NCBI GenBank assembly: GCA_019117105.1
Contig: DXAH01000053.1
Span: 1-9,903, forward strand
Direction of reading: 5' to 3'
Length of the DNA stretch: 9,903 bases
Source of the DNA: Duodenibacillus intestinigallinarum
Lineage (GTDB): Bacteria > Pseudomonadota > Gammaproteobacteria > Burkholderiales > Burkholderiaceae_F
This document shows positions 1 through 6,974 of this stretch, in pieces. Under the pieces are notes generated by a model. That model was not told where the DNA came from and did not search any database. It saw only the letters and a program-made list of their open reading frames with translations. How positions within the stretch are numbered: position 1 is the first letter of the stretch; the number at the start of each line of letters is the position of its first letter. A program made the position numbers and the translations under genes.

Positions 1-20
1 CCGATGGAGTACAGCGTCAT
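1..20 (-). CDS. Start of a divergent gene (first 6 codons only)
   Basis: On the minus strand an ATG at 20-18 is preceded by GGAGG (complement of 26-30) with a 5-nt spacer, which is a strong ribosome binding site. The visible residues are MTLYSI, and the rest lies to the left of the window. The product cannot be named from six residues. The same bases read on the plus strand as an open frame ending at 72, so a gene tail on that strand is the competing reading. The Shine-Dalgarno match makes the minus-strand start the better one. Confidence 0.45.
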
Positions 21-180
21 GATTGCCTCCGCTGTCTTTGAACGAGCTCGTCTCTTCTTTTTCCAAGTTTAACGTTGCTATGGAACCCGTTATGGGAGAT
101 TTGGTAGATTTTTAGTCAACTAGCCATACCCCCAAGATCTGATGCGCGTCTGGCAAGCGTAGATAACGCTCACCCTAAAA

Positions 181-209
181 TTACGAGGAGTATCTCGTAA
201 ATTTACGAG
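181..209. promoter_or_regulatory. Operator-like palindrome with three TTACGAG half-sites
   Basis: CTCGTAAATTTACGAG at 194-209 is a perfect 16-bp palindrome. A further TTACGAG at 181-187 forms a second inverted pair with CTCGTAA at 194-200, with a 6-nt gap. The heptamer therefore occurs three times in alternating orientation within 29 bases. Such arrays are typical of binding sites for dimeric repressors, for instance helix-turn-helix or antitoxin proteins. The regulator is unknown. The site lies about 185 bases before the membrane protein start and about 160 bases before the divergent gene, so it could control either. Confidence 0.55.
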
Positions 210-245
210 TTCTATTGAGTGAATTCTTGTTCAAGCCCTGAAATC

Positions 246-332
246 ATGTTTCGACGGCATGAATACGACGTTTTGAGAAAGCGACCGAATGCCGCCTTGA
301 TTGTGGGCAGTGGGGGCTGCCGCTCGAAACAT
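246..332 (+). promoter_or_regulatory. Long stem-forming leader element
   Basis: ATGTTTCGACGGCA at 246-259 pairs with TGCCG at 318-322 and TCGAAACAT at 324-332. This gives 14 base pairs interrupted only by an unpaired C at 323. Inside or competing with it are GGCAG/CTGCC (306-310 and 317-321, six-base G-rich loop) and CGGCAT/ATGCCG (255-260 and 289-294), so alternative folds are possible. No T-run follows, so it is not an ordinary terminator. It may be a structured 5' leader of the Vut gene or an unrelated small repeat. No known riboswitch class was recognised. Confidence 0.4.
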
Positions 333-392
333 TCCTGGAAACACCGATTGCCGATTTGTTCTGAGAAAATTGGTGCAAGACGAGGAAGCCCA

Positions 393-971
393 ATGACCGA
401 CAATGCGCAACATGCAGACCTCAAACGTATGTGGAGCGGATGGATTTCGCTCATGCTGTTTGTTCTGCTGATTCCACTGAGCAATTGGGTGATAGTGAAC
501 CTTGGTGTCGTCTGCCCGCCCGGCGAACCTTGTCTTGTGCCGGTTCTGCCTGGTCTGTGGGCACCTTCGACCGTGTTGTTGGCCGGTTTCAGTTTGGTGC
601 TTCGCGATGTTGTGCATCATTGTCTGGGCTGGCGCTGGGCGTTGGCTTCCATCTTTTTCGGAGCGGTGCTCTCGGGTTTTATTTCCGAGCCTTCGCTCGT
701 GGTTGCATCGGTGAGCGCTTTCCTTTTTGCGGAATTGGCTGACTTTGCGGTGTACGCACCGATGAAAAAGCGTTATCCGGCCATGGCAGTCATCGTTTCC
801 GGTCTGGTCGGTTCCGCCGTGGACTCTGCTATTTTCCTGTCACTTGCCTTTGGTTCAGTCCAATATTTGTTTGGGCAGGTGCTCGGCAAGTTCTGGATCA
901 ATCTGCTGGCGGGCGTGGCGATTGCCGTGTGGCGGCGCCGCAAACAGAGCGTTATTGCGGTTCAGGCTTGA
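393..971 (+). CDS. VUT family (DUF165/Vut_1) membrane transporter, copy 1
   Basis: This is a 192-residue integral membrane protein. The family includes YhhQ, the queuosine-precursor transporter, but proteins of this short type are mostly uncharacterised, so the substrate is inferred. Roughly six hydrophobic segments lie near residues 17-40, 56-72, 80-96, 100-121, 130-153 and 160-180. Family-like motifs are LVLRDVVHHCLG (68-79), ELADFAVYAPMKKR (114-127) and GSAVDSAIFLSLAF (140-153), which place charged residues in or beside membrane segments. The start at 393 has GAGGAA at 382-387. It gives the same N-terminal length before the first conserved KR as the next gene, while the longer frame from GTG 219 adds unrelated residues. 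It is followed after 125 bases by a close paralogue. The gene may be regulated by the structured region upstream. Confidence 0.85.
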   Translation: MTDNAQHADLKRMWSGWISLMLFVLLIPLSNWVIVNLGVVCPPGEPCLVPVLPGLWAPSTVLLAGFSLVLRDVVHHCLGWRWALASIFFGAVLSGFISEPSLVVASVSAFLFAELADFAVYAPMKKRYPAMAVIVSGLVGSAVDSAIFLSLAFGSVQYLFGQVLGKFWINLLAGVAIAVWRRRKQSVIAVQA

Positions 972-1009
972 GTCGGTTGATTTGAAAGGGAAAATTAACG
1001 TTTCTCTGA

Positions 1010-1032
1010 GAGGTTGTCTTTGCTACAATCTC
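1010..1032 (+). promoter_or_regulatory. Extended -10 promoter for the second Vut gene, within an inverted repeat
   Basis: TGCTACAAT at 1021-1029 matches an extended -10 element (TG-N-TAtAAT) in a context common in betaproteobacteria. No good -35 box stands 17 bases upstream (TTTCTC at 1001-1006), which is usual for extended -10 promoters. The same bases form an 8-pair inverted repeat, GAGGTTGT (1010-1017) with ACAATCTC (1025-1032), including one G-T pair, so a repressor might sit here. Transcription would begin near 1036, giving a leader of about 60 bases. The promoter suggests that the second copy is expressed at least partly independently of the first. Confidence 0.5.
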
Positions 1033-1096
1033 GCACCACTTTCAAAAAAACTTCTGCGCCGGATTGTTCTGCCGGTGGCGGTCACAAGGAAACCAT

Positions 1097-1684
1097 ATGT
1101 CCCATATCGGTGAGCTGGGCGACATCAAGCGCCCGTTGAGCGGCTGGCTCTCGCTCGTATTGTTTGTTCTGATGATCCCCTTGACGAACTGGGTGATCAT
1201 GAACGTCGGTCTCGTTTGCCCGGCCGACGGCCCCTGTCTGATTCCCGTTTGGCCCGGTTTGTGGGCTCCTTCCGGCGTACTGCTGGCCGGTTTCAGTCTG
1301 GTGCTGCGCGACGTTGTGCATCATTGCCTGGGCTGGCGCTGGGCGCTGATTTCGATTTTTGCCGGTGCCGCGCTCTCCGGGCTCATTTCCGAACCCGCTT
1401 TGGTCATTGCTTCGGTCTGTGCCTTCTTGTTTGCGGAGCTCGCTGACTTTGCCGTTTATGCTCCCATGAAGAAGCGCTATCCGGCCATGGCCGTGATTGC
1501 CTCGGGGCTGGCCGGTTCCGTGGTTGACTCCGCGATTTTCCTGTCTCTGGCTTTCGGCTCCATTGAGTTTTTGGCCGGACAGGTGCTCGGGAAGTTCTGG
1601 ATGAGTCTGATTGCAGGCGCCTTGATCGTAGCTTGGAGACGACTCAAGATGCATACGGTCCACGAACACCTGCAGATGCAGTGA
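1097..1684 (+). CDS. VUT family (DUF165/Vut_1) membrane transporter, copy 2
   Basis: This 195-residue membrane protein is a paralogue of the preceding gene. By hand count the two are about 79% identical over residues 11-180 with no gaps (36 differences in 170). Residues 61-84 and 109-134 are identical or nearly so and carry the charged motifs LVLRDVVHHCLG and ELADFAVYAPMKKR. The differences cluster in the first membrane segment, the loop around residues 43-52 and the last segment, and the C-terminal tails are unrelated. The start at 1097 has AAGGA at 1086-1090 with a 6-nt spacer; an upstream in-frame start at 1064 lacks one. Membership of the queuosine-precursor transporter superfamily is supported by sequence. 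A different substrate from copy 1 is possible but not shown. Confidence 0.85.
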   Translation: MSHIGELGDIKRPLSGWLSLVLFVLMIPLTNWVIMNVGLVCPADGPCLIPVWPGLWAPSGVLLAGFSLVLRDVVHHCLGWRWALISIFAGAALSGLISEPALVIASVCAFLFAELADFAVYAPMKKRYPAMAVIASGLAGSVVDSAIFLSLAFGSIEFLAGQVLGKFWMSLIAGALIVAWRRLKMHTVHEHLQMQ

Positions 1685-1702
1685 TTCGGACGCATTCTCA
1701 AG

Positions 1703-1764
1703 AAAAGCGGCGGTTAAGACAGTTCGTGCACAATTGCTCGAACTTGATCTATCCGCCTTTTTTT
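1703..1764 (+). terminator. Terminator-like structure with a seven-T run before hemH
   Basis: GGCGG (1709-1713) pairs with CCGCC (1753-1757), and the flanking AAAA at 1703-1706 can pair with part of the T7 run at 1758-1764. The loop holds a second hairpin, AGTTCG (1721-1726) with CGAACT (1739-1744). The GC stem followed directly by seven Ts resembles an intrinsic terminator for the upstream Vut gene. The loop of 39 bases is long, and the run ends only seven bases before the hemH ATG. It could therefore be a terminator, an attenuator of hemH, or chance. Confidence 0.35.
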
Positions 1765-1771
1765 GTATCCG

Positions 1772-2767
1772 ATGACCGCGCAAAATAACACACCCAAGAC
1801 CGCCGTTCTCATCTGCAATACCGGTTCGCCTGCCGCTCCGACCAAAGAAGCAGTGGCGAAGTATCTTGCGGAATTCCTCGGTGATCGGCGTGTGGTGGAA
1901 ATGAATCCGCTCATTTGGCAGCCGATTCTGCGCGGCATCATTATTCCCCGTCGCGCGCAGGCTTCTGCCGATCGCTACAAGACGGTGTGGACGCAAAAAG
2001 GCTCTCCTTTGGTGGCGGTGACCTCCGACACGGCACAAGGCCTGCAGAAGGCGCTGGGCGACGAATTCATCGTGTCCTGGGCGATGTGTTACGGCGTGCA
2101 GAGAATCGATGAAGAACTCCTTCGGATTGCCGAACAAAAACCCGAGCGCATCGTTGTTCTGCCGCTATATGCGCAGTACGCCACACAGACGACGGAGGCA
2201 GTGTTCGATGCGGTGCGACGCGTGCAAAAGAAGATTCGGGATTTGCCGCCTGTGATCACGATCCCGCACTACTTCGATGAAGAGTCTTACATTGAGGCGC
2301 TTGCTGCTCGCGTGCGCGCGCATTGGGAAAAAGTGGGTGATCTCGGAGACGAGGGCAAGCTCATGCTGAGCTTTCACAGTATTCCGGCGGTTTCGAGCGA
2401 ACGCGGCGATCCGTACGAAGCACAGTGCAAGCAGACGGCGGAAAAGCTGCGCCTTGCGTTGGGTTTGAAGAAAGATCAGGTTGTCCAGGTATTCCAGAGC
2501 AAATTTGGGAAAGCGAAGTGGTTGGAGCCTTTTGCCGTTGATACGGCCCCCAAACTAGGCCGACAGGGCTTGAAGCGCCTTGATGTGATTTGCCCGGGAT
2601 TTGCCGCGGATTGCCTGGAGACGCTTGAAGAAATCGCCACGGAACTGCGCTCTTTTTATGAGCAGGCGGGCGGCAGCGGGTTTCACTATATCCCTTGCCT
2701 GAACGCGCAGGACGATGCGGTGGCTCTTTACGCCGAGATTGTTCGCAAGGCTCTGTCGAAGGCCTGA
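1772..2767 (+). CDS. hemH: Ferrochelatase (protoporphyrin/coproporphyrin ferrochelatase)
   Basis: The enzyme inserts ferrous iron into a porphyrin at the end of heme synthesis. At 331 residues it has the usual bacterial length. Seen motifs are an N-terminal ICNTGSP (14-20; NLGTP in most homologues), a region around IWQPILRGIIIPRR (48-61), LPLYAQYATQTT (130-141), LSFHSIP (199-205) with the catalytic histidine at 202, FQSKFGKAKWLEPF (241-254), and ICPGFAADCLETLEEI (273-288) with the conserved glutamate at 283. The ATG at 1772 is preferred over an in-frame TTG at 1763 lying inside a T-run. Neither has a clear Shine-Dalgarno site. The gene stands between the Vut pair and grpE. Ferrochelatase next to the dnaK cluster is a known betaproteobacterial arrangement. 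Confidence 0.95.
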   Translation: MTAQNNTPKTAVLICNTGSPAAPTKEAVAKYLAEFLGDRRVVEMNPLIWQPILRGIIIPRRAQASADRYKTVWTQKGSPLVAVTSDTAQGLQKALGDEFIVSWAMCYGVQRIDEELLRIAEQKPERIVVLPLYAQYATQTTEAVFDAVRRVQKKIRDLPPVITIPHYFDEESYIEALAARVRAHWEKVGDLGDEGKLMLSFHSIPAVSSERGDPYEAQCKQTAEKLRLALGLKKDQVVQVFQSKFGKAKWLEPFAVDTAPKLGRQGLKRLDVICPGFAADCLETLEEIATELRSFYEQAGGSGFHYIPCLNAQDDAVALYAEIVRKALSKA

Positions 2768-2802
2768 AAATCCGCTTCAGCTGAACTTTTTGCCTGCGAC
2801 GG

Positions 2803-2833
2803 CTTGAAAAGAGCAAACCCAATCCCCATATAA
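2803..2833 (+). promoter_or_regulatory. Sigma-32 heat-shock promoter of grpE
   Basis: CTTGAA at 2803-2808 (within GGCTTGAAAA) and CCCCATATAA at 2824-2833 are separated by 15 bases. Both boxes match the RpoH consensus (CTTGAA and CCCCATnT) essentially perfectly, and the spacing is right. Transcription would start near 2840, leaving a leader of about 33 bases before the grpE ATG. Confidence 0.9.
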
Positions 2834-2872
2834 GAGCCATCTTTCAAGCATCCCTTTTGCAAGAACATCTTT

Positions 2873-3463
2873 ATGGCTCAAGAAGACACCAAGCAGGAAC
2901 AGGTTAATCCTGCCGACGAATTGAAGAAAGCAGCCGAAGCTGCGGAGCAGGCGCAGGGTTCTGAACTGCCTCCGGAACTCGGCATCGAACCCGAAGGCGC
3001 AGAAGCCTCGCTCGAAGACCAGCTTGCCGCGGCAACGGCCAAAGCGGCTGAGAATTTTGATCTTTACGTGCGTGCGGTTGCCGAAATGGAAAACGTGCGT
3101 CGCCGTGCCGCCGAAGACGTTTCCAAGGCGCAGAAGTTCAGCATCGAGAAGTTTGCCAAGAACCTGCTTCCGGTGATGGATTCGCTTGAAAAGGCGATCG
3201 AAATGACCGCCGAAATCGAAGGCCCGATGCGGGAGGGCATTCTCGCGACGCACCGTCAGCTCGTGCATGCGCTTGAAATGAGCGGCATGACCGTCATCGA
3301 TCCGAAGGACGCCAAGTTTGATCCCAACACGCAGCAGGCCATTGCCATGGTGCCTGCCGTCGAAGGCAAGAGCGCGGGTGACGTTGCTCAGGTCTTTCAG
3401 CACGGCTGGAAGATTCACGAACGTGTGCTTCGTCCGGCTATGGTGAGCGTGGTTCAAGGCTAG
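2873..3463 (+). CDS. grpE: Nucleotide exchange factor GrpE
   Basis: GrpE releases ADP from DnaK, reopening the chaperone for substrate, and acts as a cytoplasmic dimer. The protein has 196 residues. The first 45 or so are acidic and probably disordered. A long helix follows (about 47-110) with the family stretch RAVAEMENVRRRA (67-79) and FAKNLLPVMDSLEKA (94-108). The C-terminal beta domain contains FDPNTQQAIAMV (149-160) and VFQHGWKIHERVLRPAMVSV (174-193), which correspond to the GrpE signature. The start lacks a strong Shine-Dalgarno site (only a weak AAGA upstream), but the ATG fits the family length. It is driven by the sigma-32 promoter just upstream and lies 204 bases before dnaK. Confidence 0.96.
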   Translation: MAQEDTKQEQVNPADELKKAAEAAEQAQGSELPPELGIEPEGAEASLEDQLAAATAKAAENFDLYVRAVAEMENVRRRAAEDVSKAQKFSIEKFAKNLLPVMDSLEKAIEMTAEIEGPMREGILATHRQLVHALEMSGMTVIDPKDAKFDPNTQQAIAMVPAVEGKSAGDVAQVFQHGWKIHERVLRPAMVSVVQG

Positions 3464-3489
3464 AAACTTCATCGACACAAAATTTTTCA

Positions 3490-3518
3490 GACGCCCCGTT
3501 GAATTTTCTCGGGGCGTC
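3490..3518. repeat. Perfect 9-bp inverted repeat between grpE and dnaK
   Basis: GACGCCCCG (3490-3498) and CGGGGCGTC (3510-3518) are perfect inverted copies separated by an 11-base AT-rich loop. As RNA this would be a strong hairpin about 25 bases after the grpE stop and could end or stabilise the grpE message. It is not followed by a T-run. As DNA it overlaps both boxes of the dnaK heat-shock promoter. It does not match CIRCE, the HrcA site (TTAGCACTC-N9-GAGTGCTAA). Confidence 0.75.
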
Positions 3519-3526
3519 CCCATATA
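3498..3526 (+). promoter_or_regulatory. Sigma-32 heat-shock promoter of dnaK
   Basis: GTTGAA at 3498-3503 and CCCCATATA at 3518-3526 are 14 bases apart, a near-consensus RpoH promoter with one change in the -35 box. Transcription would start near 3533, giving an unusually long leader of about 135 bases before dnaK. That leader contains a GCAGG/CCTGC stem (3541-3545 and 3565-3569), and no open frame in it is worth annotating. A second promoter inside the cluster lets dnaK be made in excess of grpE. Confidence 0.8.
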
Positions 3527-3667
3527 GGGGGTATGGCGCGGCAGGCGGCGCTGAAAAAGAGCTTCCTGCGGTACGCGTAAGAGTTTCAGATCACGGTCGA
3601 AAACCTTCTCCCGTCGGTGGATGCGGAAAAGGTACGGCCCAACAGAGAATCAAGAGGAAAAAGAACA

Positions 3668-5611
<1,944 letters not shown>

Positions 5612-5642
5612 TTTGGCTTCAAAGCAAAACCCGAGCCCGGCG

Positions 5643-5667
5643 CGGCGTCCGAGCGAAAAGGACGCCG
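5643..5667 (+). repeat. Hairpin after dnaK
   Basis: CGGCGTCC (5643-5650) and GGACGCCG (5660-5667) are perfect inverted copies with a 9-base loop, starting 31 bases after the dnaK stop. No T-run follows. A stable 3' hairpin between dnaK and dnaJ may protect the upstream message or slow the polymerase, which would explain making more DnaK than DnaJ. This role is inferred. Confidence 0.6.
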
Positions 5668-5692
5668 AGTCGGCCGTATAAGACACGGGGCC

Positions 5693-5732
5693 GGGCCGCC
5701 GATTTGGCGATTCGGCCCTTGCCATGTTTTTT
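5693..5732 (+). terminator. Possible attenuating terminator before dnaJ
   Basis: GGGCCG (5693-5698) pairs with CGGCCC (5713-5718), and a nested GCC/GGC pairing is possible within the loop. A run of six Ts follows at 5727-5732, but 8 bases separate it from the stem, so it is not a textbook terminator. If active, it would act as a partial terminator between dnaK and dnaJ, since no separate dnaJ promoter is evident. Confidence 0.35.
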
Positions 5733-5750
5733 CGTAACGATTGACACACT

Positions 5751-6899
5751 ATGGCTGACCAGGATTATTACGAGGTACTGGGAGTCTCGCGCGACGCAAG
5801 CGACGACGAGATCAAAAAGGCGTATCGACGCCTGGCGATGAAGTACCATCCCGATCGCAACAACGGCGACAAAGCGGCTGAGGAAAAGTTCAAGCAGGTG
5901 GGCGAGGCCTACTCGATTCTGAGCGATCCCCAGAAACGCGCGGCCTACGACCGCTACGGCAAGGCCGGCGTCGATCCGAGCGCAGCCGGTGCGGGCGGAT
6001 TCGGCGGTTTCGGCGGCTTCGGCCAGGGCCAGGGTGGTTTCGGCGACTTCAGCGACATCTTCTCGGAAATCTTCGGGGGCGGTGCCGGCGGCGGTCGTCG
6101 CGGCGGACCTAAGGTGTTTCGCGGTGCCGACGTGAGCTATTCGCTCGAAATCACGCTTGAGCAGGCGGTGGCGGGTGCCAAGACCGACATCCGCGTGCCG
6201 GTTTGGGAAGAGTGCGAAACCTGTCACGGGTCCGGCTGCAAGTCGGGTACGTCCAAGAAGACCTGTCCGCATTGCGGCGGTAGCGGCATGATCAACATCA
6301 ACCGCGGATTCCTGCAGGTGCAGCAGACCTGTCCGTACTGCCACGGAACGGGTGAAATCATTTCCGATCCGTGTCCGGACTGCCAGGGACGCGGCCGCAA
6401 CCGTAAGACCAAGACGCTGGAAATCAATATTCCGGCAGGCATCAACGACGGTCAGCGCATTCGCATCCAGGGTAAGGGCGAGCCCGGCCCCAACGGCGGT
6501 CCTTGCGGAGACCTCTTTGTGCAGGTGTTCATCAAGCAGCACGAAATCTTCCAGCGCGACGGCGACGATCTGCACGCCGATTTGCCGCTGAGTTTTGCCA
6601 CCGCTGCATTGGGCGGCGAAGTGAGTGTGCCGACGATGGGGACCGAAGCGCGCATCACGATTCCGGAAGGTACTCAAACGGGTAAGATCTTCCGCCTGCG
6701 CGGCAAGGGCGTGCCGCATTTGCACGGCGGCGGCAATGGGGACCTGTACGTGCACGCTTTTGTCGAGACGCCGGTCAATCTCACGAGCAAGCAAAAGAAG
6801 ATGCTCAAGGAGTTTGACGAATCGATCAAGGAAGGCGGCACGAAGCATTCGCCCCAGAGCACGAGCTTTTTGGACAAGATGAAGAAATTCTTCTCTTAA
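5751..6899 (+). CDS. dnaJ: Chaperone DnaJ (Hsp40, class I)
   Basis: DnaJ delivers unfolded substrates to DnaK and stimulates its ATPase. The protein has 382 residues and all parts of a class I J-protein. The J domain (1-70) carries the HPD motif at 33-35. A G/F-rich linker runs from about 79 to 118. Four CxxCxGxG zinc-binding repeats start at cysteines 155, 172, 194 and 208, all with both cysteines intact. The C-terminal substrate domains follow from about 222, including GDLFVQVFIKQHEIFQRDGD (253-272). The start is fixed by the J domain. No clear Shine-Dalgarno site precedes it. It lies 139 bases after dnaK and is probably transcribed from the dnaK heat-shock promoter through the hairpins between them. 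Confidence 0.97.
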   Translation: MADQDYYEVLGVSRDASDDEIKKAYRRLAMKYHPDRNNGDKAAEEKFKQVGEAYSILSDPQKRAAYDRYGKAGVDPSAAGAGGFGGFGGFGQGQGGFGDFSDIFSEIFGGGAGGGRRGGPKVFRGADVSYSLEITLEQAVAGAKTDIRVPVWEECETCHGSGCKSGTSKKTCPHCGGSGMININRGFLQVQQTCPYCHGTGEIISDPCPDCQGRGRNRKTKTLEINIPAGINDGQRIRIQGKGEPGPNGGPCGDLFVQVFIKQHEIFQRDGDDLHADLPLSFATAALGGEVSVPTMGTEARITIPEGTQTGKIFRLRGKGVPHLHGGGNGDLYVHAFVETPVNLTSKQKKMLKEFDESIKEGGTKHSPQSTSFLDKMKKFFS

Positions 6900-6908
6900 C
6901 GGACACGG

Positions 6909-6930
6909 CTGCAGCGATTTTTCGCTACAG
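6909..6930. repeat. Hairpin between dnaJ and rubrerythrin
   Basis: CTGCAGCG (6909-6916) and CGCTACAG (6923-6930) pair with one mismatch around the loop ATTTTT. It begins 10 bases after the dnaJ stop. It could be a weak dnaJ terminator, although no T-run follows, or an operator for the next gene. No clear promoter for rubrerythrin was resolved; TACAGT at 6926-6931 is a poor -10 candidate that overlaps this repeat. Confidence 0.4.
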
Positions 6931-6974
6931 TGGAGTCAGATAAACCCCCTAATACACAACAAGGAGATATTCCG

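Larger units (their letters stand above)
21..392. other. Gene-free divergent control region
   Basis: No convincing gene lies in these 372 bases. The frame of the downstream membrane protein is open back to a GTG at 219, but residues encoded by 219-392 look non-coding and are absent from the paralogue. A possible minus-strand promoter for the gene at 20 has TTGACT (complement of 114-119) and CATAAC (complement of 89-94), but its 19-nt spacer is long, so this is weak. A small inverted repeat AGCGT-AGATA-ACGCT lies at 156-170. The palindrome at 181-209, the long stem at 246-332 and a stem-loop at 351-373 (CCGATTT/AAATTGG, 9-nt loop) fill the right half. No clear sigma-70 promoter for the plus-strand gene was found. 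Confidence 0.6.

Noticed and set aside
1..72. Plus-strand gene tail ending in TAA at 70-72.
   Set aside because: Only 23 codons with no recognisable motif. The minus-strand start with GGAGG uses the same bases more convincingly.
181..209. A CRISPR fragment or terminator.
   Set aside because: The repeats are only 7 bases with no regular spacers, and no T-run follows either palindrome.
246..332. An integron attC site.
   Set aside because: The ends lack the RYYYAAC and GTTRRRY core sites, and no integrase or cassette is nearby.
219..392. A 58-residue N-terminal extension of the first Vut protein from a GTG at 219.
   Set aside because: The extension is not membrane- or signal-like, is absent from the paralogue, and the ATG at 393 has its own ribosome binding site.
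1008..1055. A preQ1-I riboswitch before the second Vut gene (AGAGGTT, GCTACA and AAAAAAACT appear in the right order).
   Set aside because: The ligand-contacting C after ACA is missing, the second stem cannot pair, and the spacing to the A-run is too long. The same bases make a good extended -10 promoter and would not be transcribed.
1082..2137. A 351-residue minus-strand open frame opposite the second Vut gene and hemH.
   Set aside because: It runs across two clear plus-strand genes and their intergenic gap and has low-complexity His/Arg/Gln-rich wording typical of a shadow frame.
3490..3518. A CIRCE element for HrcA control of dnaK.
   Set aside because: Arm sequence and spacing (GACGCCCCG-N11-CGGGGCGTC) do not match CIRCE.
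5619..6848. A 409-residue open frame on the minus strand opposite dnaJ.
   Set aside because: Shadow of dnaJ; its composition follows the DnaJ codons and no domain is recognisable.
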